From the NCBI GenBank assembly GCA_035281645.1, contig DATEDN010000016.1, forward strand, positions 1 through 34,016: a stretch of 34,016 nucleotides of DNA, in the 5' to 3' direction. The notes below the pieces were generated by a model. It saw nothing but the letters and a program-made list of their open reading frames with translations, had not been told where the DNA came from and did no database searches. This DNA is from JACCTH01 sp035281645. GTDB lineage: Bacteria; Actinomycetota; Acidimicrobiia; Spongiisociales; ZC4RG35. The position numbers and the translations under genes were made by a program. This document shows positions 25,101-33,356 of the stretch, piece by piece (the stretch's first letter is position 1; each line of letters opens with the position of its first letter).

Positions 25101-25550
25101 TTCATATCTGCCTTCAACGAGGTGGCCGCCAATTACGAGGAGTACTTCACGGTTCTCTTTCCGGGCGGACAAGGAAAGATGCGGCTCACCGAGCCCGATC
25201 AGCCACTCACCTCCGGAGTCGAGATCGAAGCACAGCCTCATGGCAAGAAGATCGCCAAGCTCAGTTTGCTTTCTGGTGGGGAGCGATCACTGGCTGCATT
25301 GGCTTTCCTCTTTGCAGTCTTCGCGGCGCGGCCTTCACCGTTCTATATCCTCGACGAGGTGGAGGCGGCTCTCGACGACGCCAACCTCCGGCGTTTCCTC
25401 AGATTGCTCGAAGCATTCCGGGGTGAGAGCCAGCTCATCTTGATCACTCACCAACAGCAGACGATGGAGGCGGCCGACGTTCTTTACGGAGTGACGATGG
25501 AACCGGGGGGCTCGTCGCAAGTTATTAGCCGCCAATTCGTTCTTGCGTAA
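22134..25550 (+). CDS. smc: Chromosome segregation protein SMC
   Basis: A 1138-residue SMC ATPase, which condenses and segregates the chromosome. The N-terminus MYLKTLKLVGFKSFADRT leads to Walker A G31-P-N-G-S-G-K-S-N39. Two long coiled-coil arms flank a hinge at about residues 490-650. The C-terminal head has the ABC signature LSGGERS at 1046-1052, Walker B YILDEVEAALDD (D1074, E1075) and ITHQQQTMEAAD. The start is TTG. Length is slightly below the usual 1150-1200. ScpA and ScpB are not in the window. Confidence 0.96.
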   Translation: MYLKTLKLVGFKSFADRTRLEYRPGISVVVGPNGSGKSNLVDAVHWVLGTQAPSSLRTSKMEDVIFAGTLTRPALNRAEVTVVLDNRGRDLDLDLDEVAITRRLFRDGSSEYEINGIACRLLDVTELLSDSGVGRHQHIIVNQGQVDSVLAADASEHRAIIEEAAGILKHKLRKERAMRRLERTGEDCQRLTDILSEVARQMRPLKRQAEAAHRHEEAVAEVRALILFLGAEELRRLDGVISRSAAEKEALDKAIGAAEMEIGTLEPEVAGLVRRSQSLAASTEGDSLAAARLETSLESLRRIAQVSHERHRSGLSRRDDIDERRRDLETELAAIDTEISELASAEEDARRQVGQCEATLRLIEAHERSLADQMGLSAEGALAVSQGEHRAMVAADERDRHELDEVRKRLLVLTEQVEAEYEAAERYLNETRALDTEVGVAGRSYEDAAARSRQDQMSWEQSQVDQHEARFAAAAARARKEAIGETGDPESQRLVAQAQGARGMIIDLLSVPAEWLAATEAALGSWSQAIAFESGADLEDAVRQLKAQGGGGVSVVGDWKGAADDASALADRVGLEALIDLIGVTGQSSLARALLGDVAVAEGWATAWAAVHRHPGIRVVTPEGDLITIDGIRTAHPENRSLIEAEAEEEAAELELARATSRVNTAHRQFEGSRNAERAALEMLEALEVKLAGATELLARSRRQSAELEAERGRLQSRESLLEATIGERQAALAKLEAAMKALEGDEGRRQALLAELDDRRRQLAKEQEQTRELWKQAALASSTAAERRSMLEARQKSITVELAGGRDPGRTVSMETLSRLERVETLARRAVEVMTFRITELRDRLGAGRAESGTVNLELEERHRRLDDLERSLDTNKAALAELAIVAAESRVRREAVVESLAREADASPEEALAATRPETDGEDLTELLATRAAQLRRMGPVNPLAAEEYRELSERHEFLSGQLDDLERSRAELRKVMKALDEEIESRFISAFNEVAANYEEYFTVLFPGGQGKMRLTEPDQPLTSGVEIEAQPHGKKIAKLSLLSGGERSLAALAFLFAVFAARPSPFYILDEVEAALDDANLRRFLRLLEAFRGESQLILITHQQQTMEAADVLYGVTMEPGGSSQVISRQFVLA

Positions 25551-25586
25551 AGCCGGCGCAGTTTTCTGCACCGGATTTAGGCCAGA

Positions 25587-26591
25587 ATGTCGGGAATGGA
25601 TTGGCTGCTCCCCACCCTGGCGATCGCGGTACTTCTGCTGTTGGTCGGGGGCTTCTTTTTCTACCGGCAGCGGGACGAGGCCGGGAGCGGGACCACGGTC
25701 GTCAAACCGACCATCGAGGGGCGGATCGCAAAATCGCGTACCGCCCTCGGCCAATCTTTGCGCAGTGTTTTCGGGCGCGGATCTCTCGACGATGAGTTCT
25801 GGCAGTCGATGGAGGAAGCTCTGATCGGAGCCGACGTTGGCCTCGCCACCGCTACGGGAGTAGTCGAACGCGTCCGCCGGCAGAAGCCGACCGACGCGGC
25901 CACAGCTCGCACGCTCCTCGACACCGAATTGCGTTCGGTCTTCGAAAATGTCGATCGACGCGTCGACCTGGCGGGGGATCCGGCCGTGGTACTCGTAGTG
26001 GGAGTGAACGGCTCCGGGAAAACGACCTCGATCGCCAAGCTCGCCGGTCGCATGCTCGCCGACGGCCACCAGCCCCTACTTGCCGCCGCCGATACCTTTC
26101 GGGCCGCGGCCGATGCCCAGCTTCGAACCTGGGCCGACCGGGTGGGGGTGCCGGTGGTGGGGGGTCGAGAGGGCTCCGATCCGGCGGCGGTGGCCTTCGA
26201 TGGATTGAGTGCGGCCAAAGCGCGGGGCCACGATGTCGTCATTGTCGATACGGCCGGGCGCCTGCATTCCAAGCAGAACCTGATGGAAGAGTTGCGCAAG
26301 ATTCGGAGGGTGCTGGAGCGGGGAGGTGGCCGCATAACCGAATCTCTCCTCGTTCTCGATGCCACCGGGGGCCAGAACGGAATCGCTCAGGTACGGGAGT
26401 TCGCGCACGCCATCGGGCTCACTGGCATCATCCTCACCAAGCTCGATGGCACCGCCCGGGGAGGGATCGTGGTCGCCGTCGAGAACGAATTGGGCGTGCC
26501 CGTCAAGTTCATCGGGGTCGGAGAGCAGGTGGAGGATCTGATGCCATTCGAGCCGGAGGTTTTTGTCGACGAATTGCTAGCCGACGCATGA
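25587..26591 (+). CDS. ftsY: Signal recognition particle receptor FtsY
   Basis: A 334-residue SRP GTPase with an N-terminal membrane helix (about 5-26) in place of the long acidic A domain of E. coli. The NG domain shows G1 GVNGSGKTT (139-147), DTFRAAA, DTAGR (221-225) and TKLDGTARGG (T284-K-L-D287). It docks ribosome-SRP complexes at the membrane. smc-ftsY order is typical. Its stop overlaps the cdd start (ATGA). Confidence 0.95.
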   Translation: MSGMDWLLPTLAIAVLLLLVGGFFFYRQRDEAGSGTTVVKPTIEGRIAKSRTALGQSLRSVFGRGSLDDEFWQSMEEALIGADVGLATATGVVERVRRQKPTDAATARTLLDTELRSVFENVDRRVDLAGDPAVVLVVGVNGSGKTTSIAKLAGRMLADGHQPLLAAADTFRAAADAQLRTWADRVGVPVVGGREGSDPAAVAFDGLSAAKARGHDVVIVDTAGRLHSKQNLMEELRKIRRVLERGGGRITESLLVLDATGGQNGIAQVREFAHAIGLTGIILTKLDGTARGGIVVAVENELGVPVKFIGVGEQVEDLMPFEPEVFVDELLADA

Positions 26592-26980
26592 CCACCGATG
26601 ACGAAACCCTGGCGGCGATGGCGCGAGAGGCAGCCCTCGGGGCTTACGCCCCTTATTCGAATTTCCGGGTGGGGGCGGCGTTACTGGGTGCCGACGGTCG
26701 CATCTTCACGGGAGCCAACATCGAAAACGCCGCCTATCCAGCCTCCAATTGCGCTGAAGCCACGGCGGTCGGCACCGCTGTCTCGGCGGGAGTTCGCCAG
26801 GTGGAGAAGATCGCGGTGGCATGCATCGATGCCCCTTCGCTTGAAGCCGCCTATCCCTGTGGTCGCTGCCGTCAAATCCTCAGTGAGTTCGGTACCCAGA
26901 GGGTCTTGGTGACCACAGCCGAACCAGATACGAGAGAGCACAGCCTCTCTGAGCTCCTGCCCCACCAGTTCAAGCTCTAG
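26588..26980 (+). CDS. cdd: Cytidine deaminase
   Basis: A 130-residue tetrameric-type cytidine deaminase. The catalytic zinc site is C55-A-E57 (Glu as proton shuttle) with C91 and C94 in PCGRC; the substrate motif FRVGAAL...GANIENAAYP is also present. The residue after the catalytic Glu is Ala, where many homologues have Arg or Cys. It converts cytidine and deoxycytidine to uridine forms for salvage. It is coupled to ftsY by an ATGA overlap. Confidence 0.95.
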   Translation: MTTDDETLAAMAREAALGAYAPYSNFRVGAALLGADGRIFTGANIENAAYPASNCAEATAVGTAVSAGVRQVEKIAVACIDAPSLEAAYPCGRCRQILSEFGTQRVLVTTAEPDTREHSLSELLPHQFKL

Positions 26981-26986
26981 CCGGGG

Positions 26987-27997
26987 ATGAGTGCTGCCCG
27001 GGTTTTCTTTCTGATTCTCGATGCGTTCGATCCAGTGCGGTTGTCCCCGCACCTCACCCCCAATCTTTGGCGGTGGGCGAATGCCGACGGTGCTGCCACT
27101 GGCATAGGGCGTTCGGTGATGGCCTCCTGCACCTATCCGAACCACGCCAGCTTCGTCACCGGCGTTCGGCCTTCTGAGCACGGAATCTGGACCAACCATG
27201 TCATCCGTGAGGGCCAGGTGTCGGGCGCCTGGGAGGCCGGTCCGTTGGCGCCAACCCTTTTCGATAGTTACGGGGGTGAAGCAAGTGTGGTTCTCGGAGA
27301 CCATCACCTGGTGGGGGTAATGGGAGCCAGGAATGCGGCTTCGCACTGGCCGCCTGACGGAGAGCTGACCCCCGAGATCGCCCTCGATCCGTTGGCCTAC
27401 CCCGCCGACGAGGCGGTCCTGCCCCACCTGGTGGATGCCCTTGGCACCGAGGCTCGTCTGGTGGTCGGCTATCTCGGATCGATCGACACCTATTCACACA
27501 TCTACGGGCCAGGCTCGGACGAAGCCATCAGCGCCTATCGGGAGGTCGACGAGCGGATCGGCCAACTGGAGGAGGCGATCGATTGGTCCCGCTCCGCGAT
27601 CATCGTCGTCAGTGATCATGTCCAGGACCTTGCCGCCGAGCGGCCCGGTATCGACCTCCGTTCCGTCGTCGGCGACGAGACGATTGTCGTCGACGAGGGA
27701 AGCGCCGCTCTCATCGGCCCCTTGGCCGACCCGGGAATTCTCGATGGAGTCGAAGGCGTAGAGGGATGGGAGAAACTGGCCGATGGCAATTTTCTCGCCT
27801 GGTGCGAGCGGAACCGCTGCTTCGGAAGCTTCGACGTCCCGGTTTTCCGGGGAGTCCACGGCGGTGCTCACACCCTTACCCAGCTCGCTTTGGTGAGCGG
27901 CGGCCATCCGGCACGATCCCCTTTGGCGGCCATGGTCAATGGTGGGGAGGTCCCGGCGGAATCGTGGGCCGGCGCTATCGCCGGCGTCCTTGGCTAG
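26987..27997 (+). CDS. Type I phosphodiesterase / nucleotide pyrophosphatase-like protein
   Basis: A 336-residue member of the alkaline phosphatase superfamily, ENPP-like. Metal and nucleophile positions are visible: D12 in LILDAFDP, T49 in SCTYPNHASFVTG, the DTYSHIYGPGS motif near residue 167, SDHVQ, and GVHGG near the C-terminus. No signal peptide is seen, so it appears cytoplasmic. It probably cleaves a phosphodiester or pyrophosphate substrate, unidentified. The gene starts 6 bp after cdd, suggesting co-transcription, and converges with etfA through a shared CTAG. Confidence 0.75.
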   Translation: MSAARVFFLILDAFDPVRLSPHLTPNLWRWANADGAATGIGRSVMASCTYPNHASFVTGVRPSEHGIWTNHVIREGQVSGAWEAGPLAPTLFDSYGGEASVVLGDHHLVGVMGARNAASHWPPDGELTPEIALDPLAYPADEAVLPHLVDALGTEARLVVGYLGSIDTYSHIYGPGSDEAISAYREVDERIGQLEEAIDWSRSAIIVVSDHVQDLAAERPGIDLRSVVGDETIVVDEGSAALIGPLADPGILDGVEGVEGWEKLADGNFLAWCERNRCFGSFDVPVFRGVHGGAHTLTQLALVSGGHPARSPLAAMVNGGEVPAESWAGAIAGVLG

Positions 27998-28935
27998 CGC
28001 TTTTCCAACGCCTCGATCAATTTGGGGAGGACTCTGTGGACATCTCCGACGATGCCGAGGTCGGCGATTCCAAAGATGGGTGCGTCGGCATCCTTGTTGA
28101 TGGCGATGATCAATTTTGAGTCCTTCATACCCACCAGATGCTGCATCGCCCCCGAGATGCCGCAGGCGATGTAGACGTCGGGTTTCACCGTCTTGCCGGT
28201 TTGGCCCACCTGCTTTGCGTAGGGCACCCAGCCGGCGTCGACGATGGCGCGAGTGGCGCCCGTGGCCGCCCCGAGCAACTTTCCAAGTCGTTCGATCAAC
28301 TCGTAGTTCTCTGCCGAGCCCAGCCCCCGGCCTCCCGACACGATCACGGCCGCTTCTTCCAGCTTGGGCCCCTCTCGCTCTTCGACATGGGTCCCCGTCA
28401 CCCTCGCTCCCGCTCGCCCCACGTCCGGAACGTCGATCGCAGTCACCTGCGGTGCCTCGCCCCCCATGGGCTCGGCCGCAAATGACTTGGGACGGATCAG
28501 GACGAGCTTCGGTTTCCCAGCCGTGATCTCGGCTTCGGCAATCTGGGTGCCGCCGAAGATCTCGTGGCTGGTCGAACCATCGATGTTGACGTCAGTGGCG
28601 TTGGAGAGGATCGGAGCCCCGATACGGGCCGCCAGCCGGCCGGCCACGTCTCGATCGTCGTAGGCCTGGCCGAAGAGGATGAGGTCGGGCTTCTCCGTCT
28701 CGAGGACTTCTGCCATGGCCCGGGCAACCGGAGCCGCCACCAGGCTGGCGCCCGGATCGAGGTGGAGAACCTTCTTTGCGCCATATTCACCCAGGCGGGC
28801 GAAGGCATCGTCGGATCCAGTTCCCACATATATCGCCGTCGTCTCGCCCATCTGCCGGGCCTTGGTGAGCAATTCCAGGGCCAGGGGGGTGGGAGCAGCA
28901 TCGAATTCGCGGACGAAGACCCAGACCTCGGCCAT
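27994..28935 (-). CDS. etfA: Electron transfer flavoprotein alpha subunit
   Basis: A 313-residue EtfA. The N-terminal half (VFVREFDAAPTPLALELL) pairs with EtfB. The C-terminal FAD-binding domain has GQTGKTVKPDVYIACGISGAMQHLVGM and INKDADAPIFGIADLGIVGD. The EtfAB dimer collects electrons from acyl-CoA and other dehydrogenases. Its ATG overlaps the etfB stop by one base (TGATG). No ETF:quinone oxidoreductase is in the window. Confidence 0.95.
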   Translation of the reverse strand: MAEVWVFVREFDAAPTPLALELLTKARQMGETTAIYVGTGSDDAFARLGEYGAKKVLHLDPGASLVAAPVARAMAEVLETEKPDLILFGQAYDDRDVAGRLAARIGAPILSNATDVNIDGSTSHEIFGGTQIAEAEITAGKPKLVLIRPKSFAAEPMGGEAPQVTAIDVPDVGRAGARVTGTHVEEREGPKLEEAAVIVSGGRGLGSAENYELIERLGKLLGAATGATRAIVDAGWVPYAKQVGQTGKTVKPDVYIACGISGAMQHLVGMKDSKLIIAINKDADAPIFGIADLGIVGDVHRVLPKLIEALEKR

Positions 28936-29693
28936 CAGATCACCTTCTTCTGGGCGAGGAGCTCGATGATCTTCTCGTGGGCGGCGCCATCGTCTTCGAT
29001 CTTCGCCCCACCGCTTCGAGCGGGAGCGTTGTTGATCGACGTGACCTTCTGATCGACGGAGGCGTCCACCGAGAGATCCTCCAACTTGAGGGTGTCGACC
29101 GGCTTCTTCTTGGCTTCCATGATTCCCTTGAAGGTCGGGTACCGGGGTTCGACGACCCCGGCCGTAACCGTCACCAATGCCGGAAGGGATGCCTCAACCA
29201 CCTCATAGCCGGTGGCGGTTTGGCGATGAATGGTGATATTGCCCTCTTCCGCCTTGACCTCGGTGGCGTAGGTGAGGGCGGGCACATCGAGGATCTCGGC
29301 CACCATCTGCGGGACCACCCCTGAATACCCGTCAGTCGATTCGGTGCCGGCGATCACGAGGTCGAATCCTTCCTTTGAAATAGCGGCGGCCAGCACACGG
29401 GCGGTCAGCAACGCATCCGAGCCCCGCAGCGTCGGGTCGTCGATGACCACGGCCTTCTCGGCGCCCATCGCCAAGGCTTGGCGCAATCCCTGCATCGATC
29501 CCGCCGGACTCATCGACACGATCGTCACCGCGCCACCCGAGCTCTGCGCCAGCTGCAGCCCCATTTCCACCCCGTACCGGTCGGTGTCGTCGAGTACCTG
29601 CTCGGCGGGACGCACCAACCAGTGACTGTCGGGTTCGAGTTTGTACGGAGTGGCAGGATCGGGGATTTGTTTGGCGCAGACGACAATGCGCAT
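28935..29693 (-). CDS. etfB: Electron transfer flavoprotein beta subunit
   Basis: A 252-residue EtfB beginning MRIVVCAKQIPDPATPYKL, with the AMP-binding region GTESTDGYSGVVPQMVAEIL and the family's signature VEPRYPTFKGIMEAKKKP. It is the first gene of etfBA. A perfect AGGAGG (complement of 29698-29703) sits 4 nt before the ATG, and TACGAT about 38 nt upstream may be its -10. Confidence 0.95.
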   Translation of the reverse strand: MRIVVCAKQIPDPATPYKLEPDSHWLVRPAEQVLDDTDRYGVEMGLQLAQSSGGAVTIVSMSPAGSMQGLRQALAMGAEKAVVIDDPTLRGSDALLTARVLAAAISKEGFDLVIAGTESTDGYSGVVPQMVAEILDVPALTYATEVKAEEGNITIHRQTATGYEVVEASLPALVTVTAGVVEPRYPTFKGIMEAKKKPVDTLKLEDLSVDASVDQKVTSINNAPARSGGAKIEDDGAAHEKIIELLAQKKVI

Positions 29694-29697
29694 CGAG

Positions 29698-29703
29698 CCT
29701 CCT
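29698..29703 (-). promoter_or_regulatory. Strong ribosome-binding site of etfB
   Basis: Perfect AGGAGG on the minus strand, unusual here because several other first genes in the window appear leaderless. It predicts a conventional, highly translated message. Confidence 0.7.
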
Positions 29704-29756
29704 GGGCAATCGGATTTGTCCTCGGCCTTCGATCGTAACGAGAGTGGGCCCCTCCC

Positions 29757-30581
29757 ATGTCGGCCCTCTTCGCACTGCTCGCATCTCTGATCTACGGCGC
29801 CGCCGATTTCTACGGCGGCGTGGCCGGACGCCGGATGGCGACTGTCGCCGTTGTGTTCTGGACCCAGCTCGTCGGGGGCGTGCTCGGGGTTGTCGCCTCC
29901 TTGCTTTTTCCTGCTACCTCGGTCCAGTCCTCAGATCTGATCTGGGGCGCGGTCGGCGGGACGGCGGGCACGGGAGGTATCTATGCCTTCTATCAGGGTT
30001 TAGCCAGGGCCAGGATGAGCGTGGTGTCGCCGGTGGCCGCCTTGCTTTCGGCCCTGATCCCTTTGGCCTTTGGGCTTTCGATCGGGGAGCGCCCCACTTC
30101 CCTGGAGTGGCTCGGCGTCCTCTTGGCTCTACCCGCCATCTGGTTGGTCGCCTCGGCTGTGCACGAAAAAGAAGGGTCGAACGGCGGGCTGAAGTATGGG
30201 ATCCAGGCGGGCCTGGGCTTCGGACTCTTCTTCGTCGCCATCGCTCAGACCGGAGATGGCGCTGGGTTCTGGCCTCTGGTGAGCGCACGCGCTGCCTCGG
30301 TGACGCTCATGGCCATCGGGTTGTCGATTCTGAGGGTGAAACTCCCCCCACCGGGGACGGGGCTGTTGCTGGCTCTGGTGGGAGTTGGCGATATCGCCGC
30401 CAACGTGTTTCTGCTGCTGGCATTCCGTTCCGGGCTGGTCACGTTGGTGGCGGTGCTCGCCTCCCTCTATCCGGCGGTCACGGTCCTGCTCGCCGTCCTT
30501 GTATTGAAAGAGCCAATCGCCGGCCGTCAGAGAGTTGGCTTCGCCCTGGCGATGGCGGCGGTGGTCCTTATGGCCCTCTAG
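29757..30581 (+). CDS. EamA/DMT-family transporter
   Basis: A 274-residue protein of about ten membrane helices in two EamA halves, with the usual pattern of GxxYAFYQGLARARMSVVSPVAAL in the first half and SLYPAVTVLLAVLVLKEPI in the second. Such proteins export or import small metabolites; the substrate is unknown. It is divergent from etfB and convergent with deoA, sharing CTAG at its stop. Confidence 0.88.
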   Translation: MSALFALLASLIYGAADFYGGVAGRRMATVAVVFWTQLVGGVLGVVASLLFPATSVQSSDLIWGAVGGTAGTGGIYAFYQGLARARMSVVSPVAALLSALIPLAFGLSIGERPTSLEWLGVLLALPAIWLVASAVHEKEGSNGGLKYGIQAGLGFGLFFVAIAQTGDGAGFWPLVSARAASVTLMAIGLSILRVKLPPPGTGLLLALVGVGDIAANVFLLLAFRSGLVTLVAVLASLYPAVTVLLAVLVLKEPIAGRQRVGFALAMAAVVLMAL

Positions 30582-31888
30582 CCCTCGATCCGCTCTATGA
30601 CCAAAGGCGATTGATCGGGTTTGTTGGCTCCTATTTCGATTGCGCCCTCAAGTACCGAGAGCGCCTCATCGAGTCGGGCCGGATGGCGATAGAAGAGGGT
30701 GAGAAGCGGCTCGTCCTTTTCGACTTTCTCTCCGACCTTGTGGTGGATCCGGATCCCTACCGAGGGGTCGATGGTGTCCTCCTTGCGCTCCCGACCGGCT
30801 CCCAGCCGCATCGCTGCCGTCCCTATTGCTAACGCGTCGAGGCGGCACAAAAACCCGGGCTCTTCTGCCTGGTACTGGGCTCTCTGCTGCGTTTTCGGAA
30901 GCACTCCGGCAGGATCATCGATCACCCTGCTATCGCCCCCCTGCGCGGATACCACCCGGCCCAACACGTCAAGGGCCGCACCATCATCGATCGTCCTCTG
31001 CAAAAGGTGCCGGGCTTTTTGCTCGTCGGTTTCCACCTCCGCCACTCGCAACATCTCCACTCCTAGAGACATGGTGACTTCGAGCAGGTCGGAGGGGCCT
31101 TCTCCCCGGAGGAGGGCAATCGACTCGGCGATCTCGTTGGCGTTGCCGACTTCGTTTCCCAATGGTTGGTCCATCCCGGTCAATAGGGCAACCGTTTTGA
31201 CGTCGTACGAAGCACCGATTTCGACCATCGTTCGGGCCAGCTCTCGTGCCTTGGTCACGTCCTTCATGAAGGCCCCGGCGCCGACCTTGACGTCGAGCAC
31301 TAATCCGTCGAGGTTCTCCGCCATCTTCTTCGACATGATCGAGGAGGCGATGAGCGGGATCGACTCGACTGTGCCCGTGGCATCACGCAGGGCATAGAGC
31401 TTGCGATCGGCGGGAACGAGAGTCTCGGATTGCCCCGCCAGGACCAGCCCGCACTGGGACAGCACCTGGCGAAAGCGGTCCGGATCGAGGCTGGTCGTAA
31501 ACCCCGGTATCGATTCGAGCTTGTCGAGTGTGCCGCCCGTATGCCCGAGGCCCCGTCCCGACATCATCGGGACCGCCACTCCGCAGGCGGCCACCATCGG
31601 GGCCAGTGGGATCGAGACCTTGTCGCCGACACCACCGGTTGAATGCTTGTCGACCTTGGGCCGGGAGATGTCGGAAAGGTCGAGCACCTCCCCCGAGTGG
31701 AGCATCGCTCCGGTCCAGGCGGTCAGCTCGCTCGGGGCCAGACCGTTGAGGTACACAGCCATGGCCATCGCCGACATCTGGTAGTCGGTCACCGTGCCCT
31801 CGGTATAGGAGCGAATCAGCCATTCGATTTCGTCTTCGGTCAGGAGCAGCCGGTCGCGCTTGCGCTGTATCAGATCGACAGCGTTCAT
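30578..31888 (-). CDS. deoA: Pyrimidine-nucleoside / thymidine phosphorylase
   Basis: A 436-residue phosphorylase with the phosphate-binding motif K81-H-S-T-G-G-V-G-D-K90, the family signature SGRGLGHTGGTLDKLESIPG near residue 110, and the DVKVGAGAFMKD segment. It splits thymidine, deoxyuridine or uridine into base and (deoxy)ribose-1-phosphate. Distinguishing DeoA from Pdp needs a tree. It begins 2 bp after the deoB stop and is the last gene of the salvage operon. Confidence 0.93.
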   Translation of the reverse strand: MNAVDLIQRKRDRLLLTEDEIEWLIRSYTEGTVTDYQMSAMAMAVYLNGLAPSELTAWTGAMLHSGEVLDLSDISRPKVDKHSTGGVGDKVSIPLAPMVAACGVAVPMMSGRGLGHTGGTLDKLESIPGFTTSLDPDRFRQVLSQCGLVLAGQSETLVPADRKLYALRDATGTVESIPLIASSIMSKKMAENLDGLVLDVKVGAGAFMKDVTKARELARTMVEIGASYDVKTVALLTGMDQPLGNEVGNANEIAESIALLRGEGPSDLLEVTMSLGVEMLRVAEVETDEQKARHLLQRTIDDGAALDVLGRVVSAQGGDSRVIDDPAGVLPKTQQRAQYQAEEPGFLCRLDALAIGTAAMRLGAGRERKEDTIDPSVGIRIHHKVGEKVEKDEPLLTLFYRHPARLDEALSVLEGAIEIGANKPDQSPLVIERIEG

Positions 31889-31890
31889 CC

Positions 31891-33081
31891 TCAGCTGATC
31901 TCGTCGAGAAATGACCGGCCTCGGGCCGGAGCTGGAAGGCCCATCCCCGCCGCAATCGTCGAGGCGACATCACAGTATTGCTCTCGGGTGCCGAGGTCGG
32001 CACCTGCCGAGTCCATTCCGGCCACGAGCAGGGGCACGAACTCCCTGGTGTGGTCGGTGGATCCATCGGTGGGGTCATTGCCATGATCGGCCGAGAAGAA
32101 CAGGAGGTCTTGGGGGCCGAGGCCGCCGAGCAGAGCCGGCAGATAGGAATCGATCAACTTCAACCCGGCGGCGTAACCCTCAGGGTTTTCGCGGTGGCCG
32201 TAGACCATGTCGAGGTCCACGAGGTTGGTGAAGATGATGCCGGCTTCGGTCCGCTCCTCGAGCGCCGAGACCGTTCGATCGAGCCCGTCCTGATCGCCCT
32301 CAGTGTGAATCGCCTCGGTCAGCCCCCGCCCCGCAAAGAGGTCTTCGATCTTTCCGATCCCGAGGACTGCCAATCCAGCCTCCTTGGCATGGTCGAGAAG
32401 GGTTGGGCCCCCGGGAGCAAGCGAGAAGTCGCGCCGGTCGTAAGTGCGATGGAAATTTCCCGGCTCGCCGACGAAGGGCCGGGCAATCACGCGTCCGATC
32501 CGGTATCGATCGCAATGGTGTCGGGCGATCTCGCAAAGTTTGTAGAGGTCACCGAGAGCGATGACATCGGTGTGAGCGGCGATCTGGAAAACCGAGTCCG
32601 CCGAGGTATAGAGAATTGGCTTGCCGGTGCGAACGTGCTCGGGTCCGAGCTGGTCGATGATGGTCGTGCCCGAAGCGGCGTAGTTGCCGATGAACTCATA
32701 GCCTGACTCGGCCTCGATAGGCGCAATCAAGTCTTCGGGAAAACCCGTATCGGTGAACGTCGCTTGAGGTTGATCGGTGATGAGGCCGGCGATTTCCCAA
32801 TGTCCGGTGGTCGAGTCTTTCCCGGCCGACGCCTCTGCCATGCGCCCGTAAGCCATCGTTGCTTCGGAAGTCGGAGGCACTCCGGCCAGATCACCATGGA
32901 GATTGCCGAATCCCGCCTTCTCGAAATTCGGAAGCGTCAGTCCGCCCACTGCGCTGGCCGTGTGTCCGATCGTGTCTGCGCCCTCATCCCCGTAGACGGC
33001 CGCATCGGGAGCTTCGCCCACTCCGCAGGAGTCCATCATGATGATCACGGCCCGTCGCACGCCTCGAGTATTGCCGGGCAT
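31891..33081 (-). CDS. deoB: Phosphopentomutase
   Basis: From ATG 33081 the protein has 396 residues, close to the family's 390-407. Metal site residues lie in MMDSCGVGEAPD (D17) and SADHGNDPTDGSTDHTRE, and the phospho-acceptor region is KDSTTGHWE near residue 90. It interconverts (deoxy)ribose 1- and 5-phosphate, the step after DeoA. The open frame extends to 33192, but the first 37 residues would be Pro/Gly/Arg-rich and overlap the ATL gene; ATG 33081 makes a one-base TGATG junction instead. Confidence 0.93.
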   Translation of the reverse strand: MPGNTRGVRRAVIIMMDSCGVGEAPDAAVYGDEGADTIGHTASAVGGLTLPNFEKAGFGNLHGDLAGVPPTSEATMAYGRMAEASAGKDSTTGHWEIAGLITDQPQATFTDTGFPEDLIAPIEAESGYEFIGNYAASGTTIIDQLGPEHVRTGKPILYTSADSVFQIAAHTDVIALGDLYKLCEIARHHCDRYRIGRVIARPFVGEPGNFHRTYDRRDFSLAPGGPTLLDHAKEAGLAVLGIGKIEDLFAGRGLTEAIHTEGDQDGLDRTVSALEERTEAGIIFTNLVDLDMVYGHRENPEGYAAGLKLIDSYLPALLGGLGPQDLLFFSADHGNDPTDGSTDHTREFVPLLVAGMDSAGADLGTREQYCDVASTIAAGMGLPAPARGRSFLDEIS

Positions 33082-33356
33082 CAGTGGCTGTGACCGAGCT
33101 TCTTCTGGCTCCGCCGTTCCGACGCCAGCAAATGGGCTTGGAGAGCCGGATGGGGGGAGCGGAGCTTGCCTCCGGAGCCAACCACCCGCCACCAGGGCAG
33201 GTCCTCTTCTGTGATGGCGAGTATCCGCCCGACCCCCCGAGCCCTCCCCGGGTAGCCGGCCAGTTCGGCGACCTCGCCGTAGGTCACGACCTCTCCTGCT
33301 TCGAGAGATCGAAGCACCGAAAGCACCGCTTCTTCGAAGGCGGTTGATGACTTCAT
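33081..33356 (-). CDS. Alkyltransferase-like protein (ATL, MGMT homologue)
   Basis: A 91-residue protein covering only the DNA-binding C-terminal domain of O6-methylguanine methyltransferase: FEEAVLSVLRSLEAGEVVTYGEVAELAGYPGRARGVGRIL. The methyl-accepting Cys of P-C-H-R is replaced, giving P-W-W-R. ATL proteins cannot remove the alkyl group; they bind O6-alkylguanine and hand it to nucleotide excision repair. It lies inside the salvage operon with ATGA and TGATG overlaps on either side. Confidence 0.92.
   Translation of the reverse strand: MKSSTAFEEAVLSVLRSLEAGEVVTYGEVAELAGYPGRARGVGRILAITEEDLPWWRVVGSGGKLRSPHPALQAHLLASERRSQKKLGHSH

Noticed and set aside
33082..33192. N-terminal extension of DeoB
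   Set aside because: It is Pro/Gly/Arg-rich, overlaps the ATL gene in another frame, and is absent from the family.
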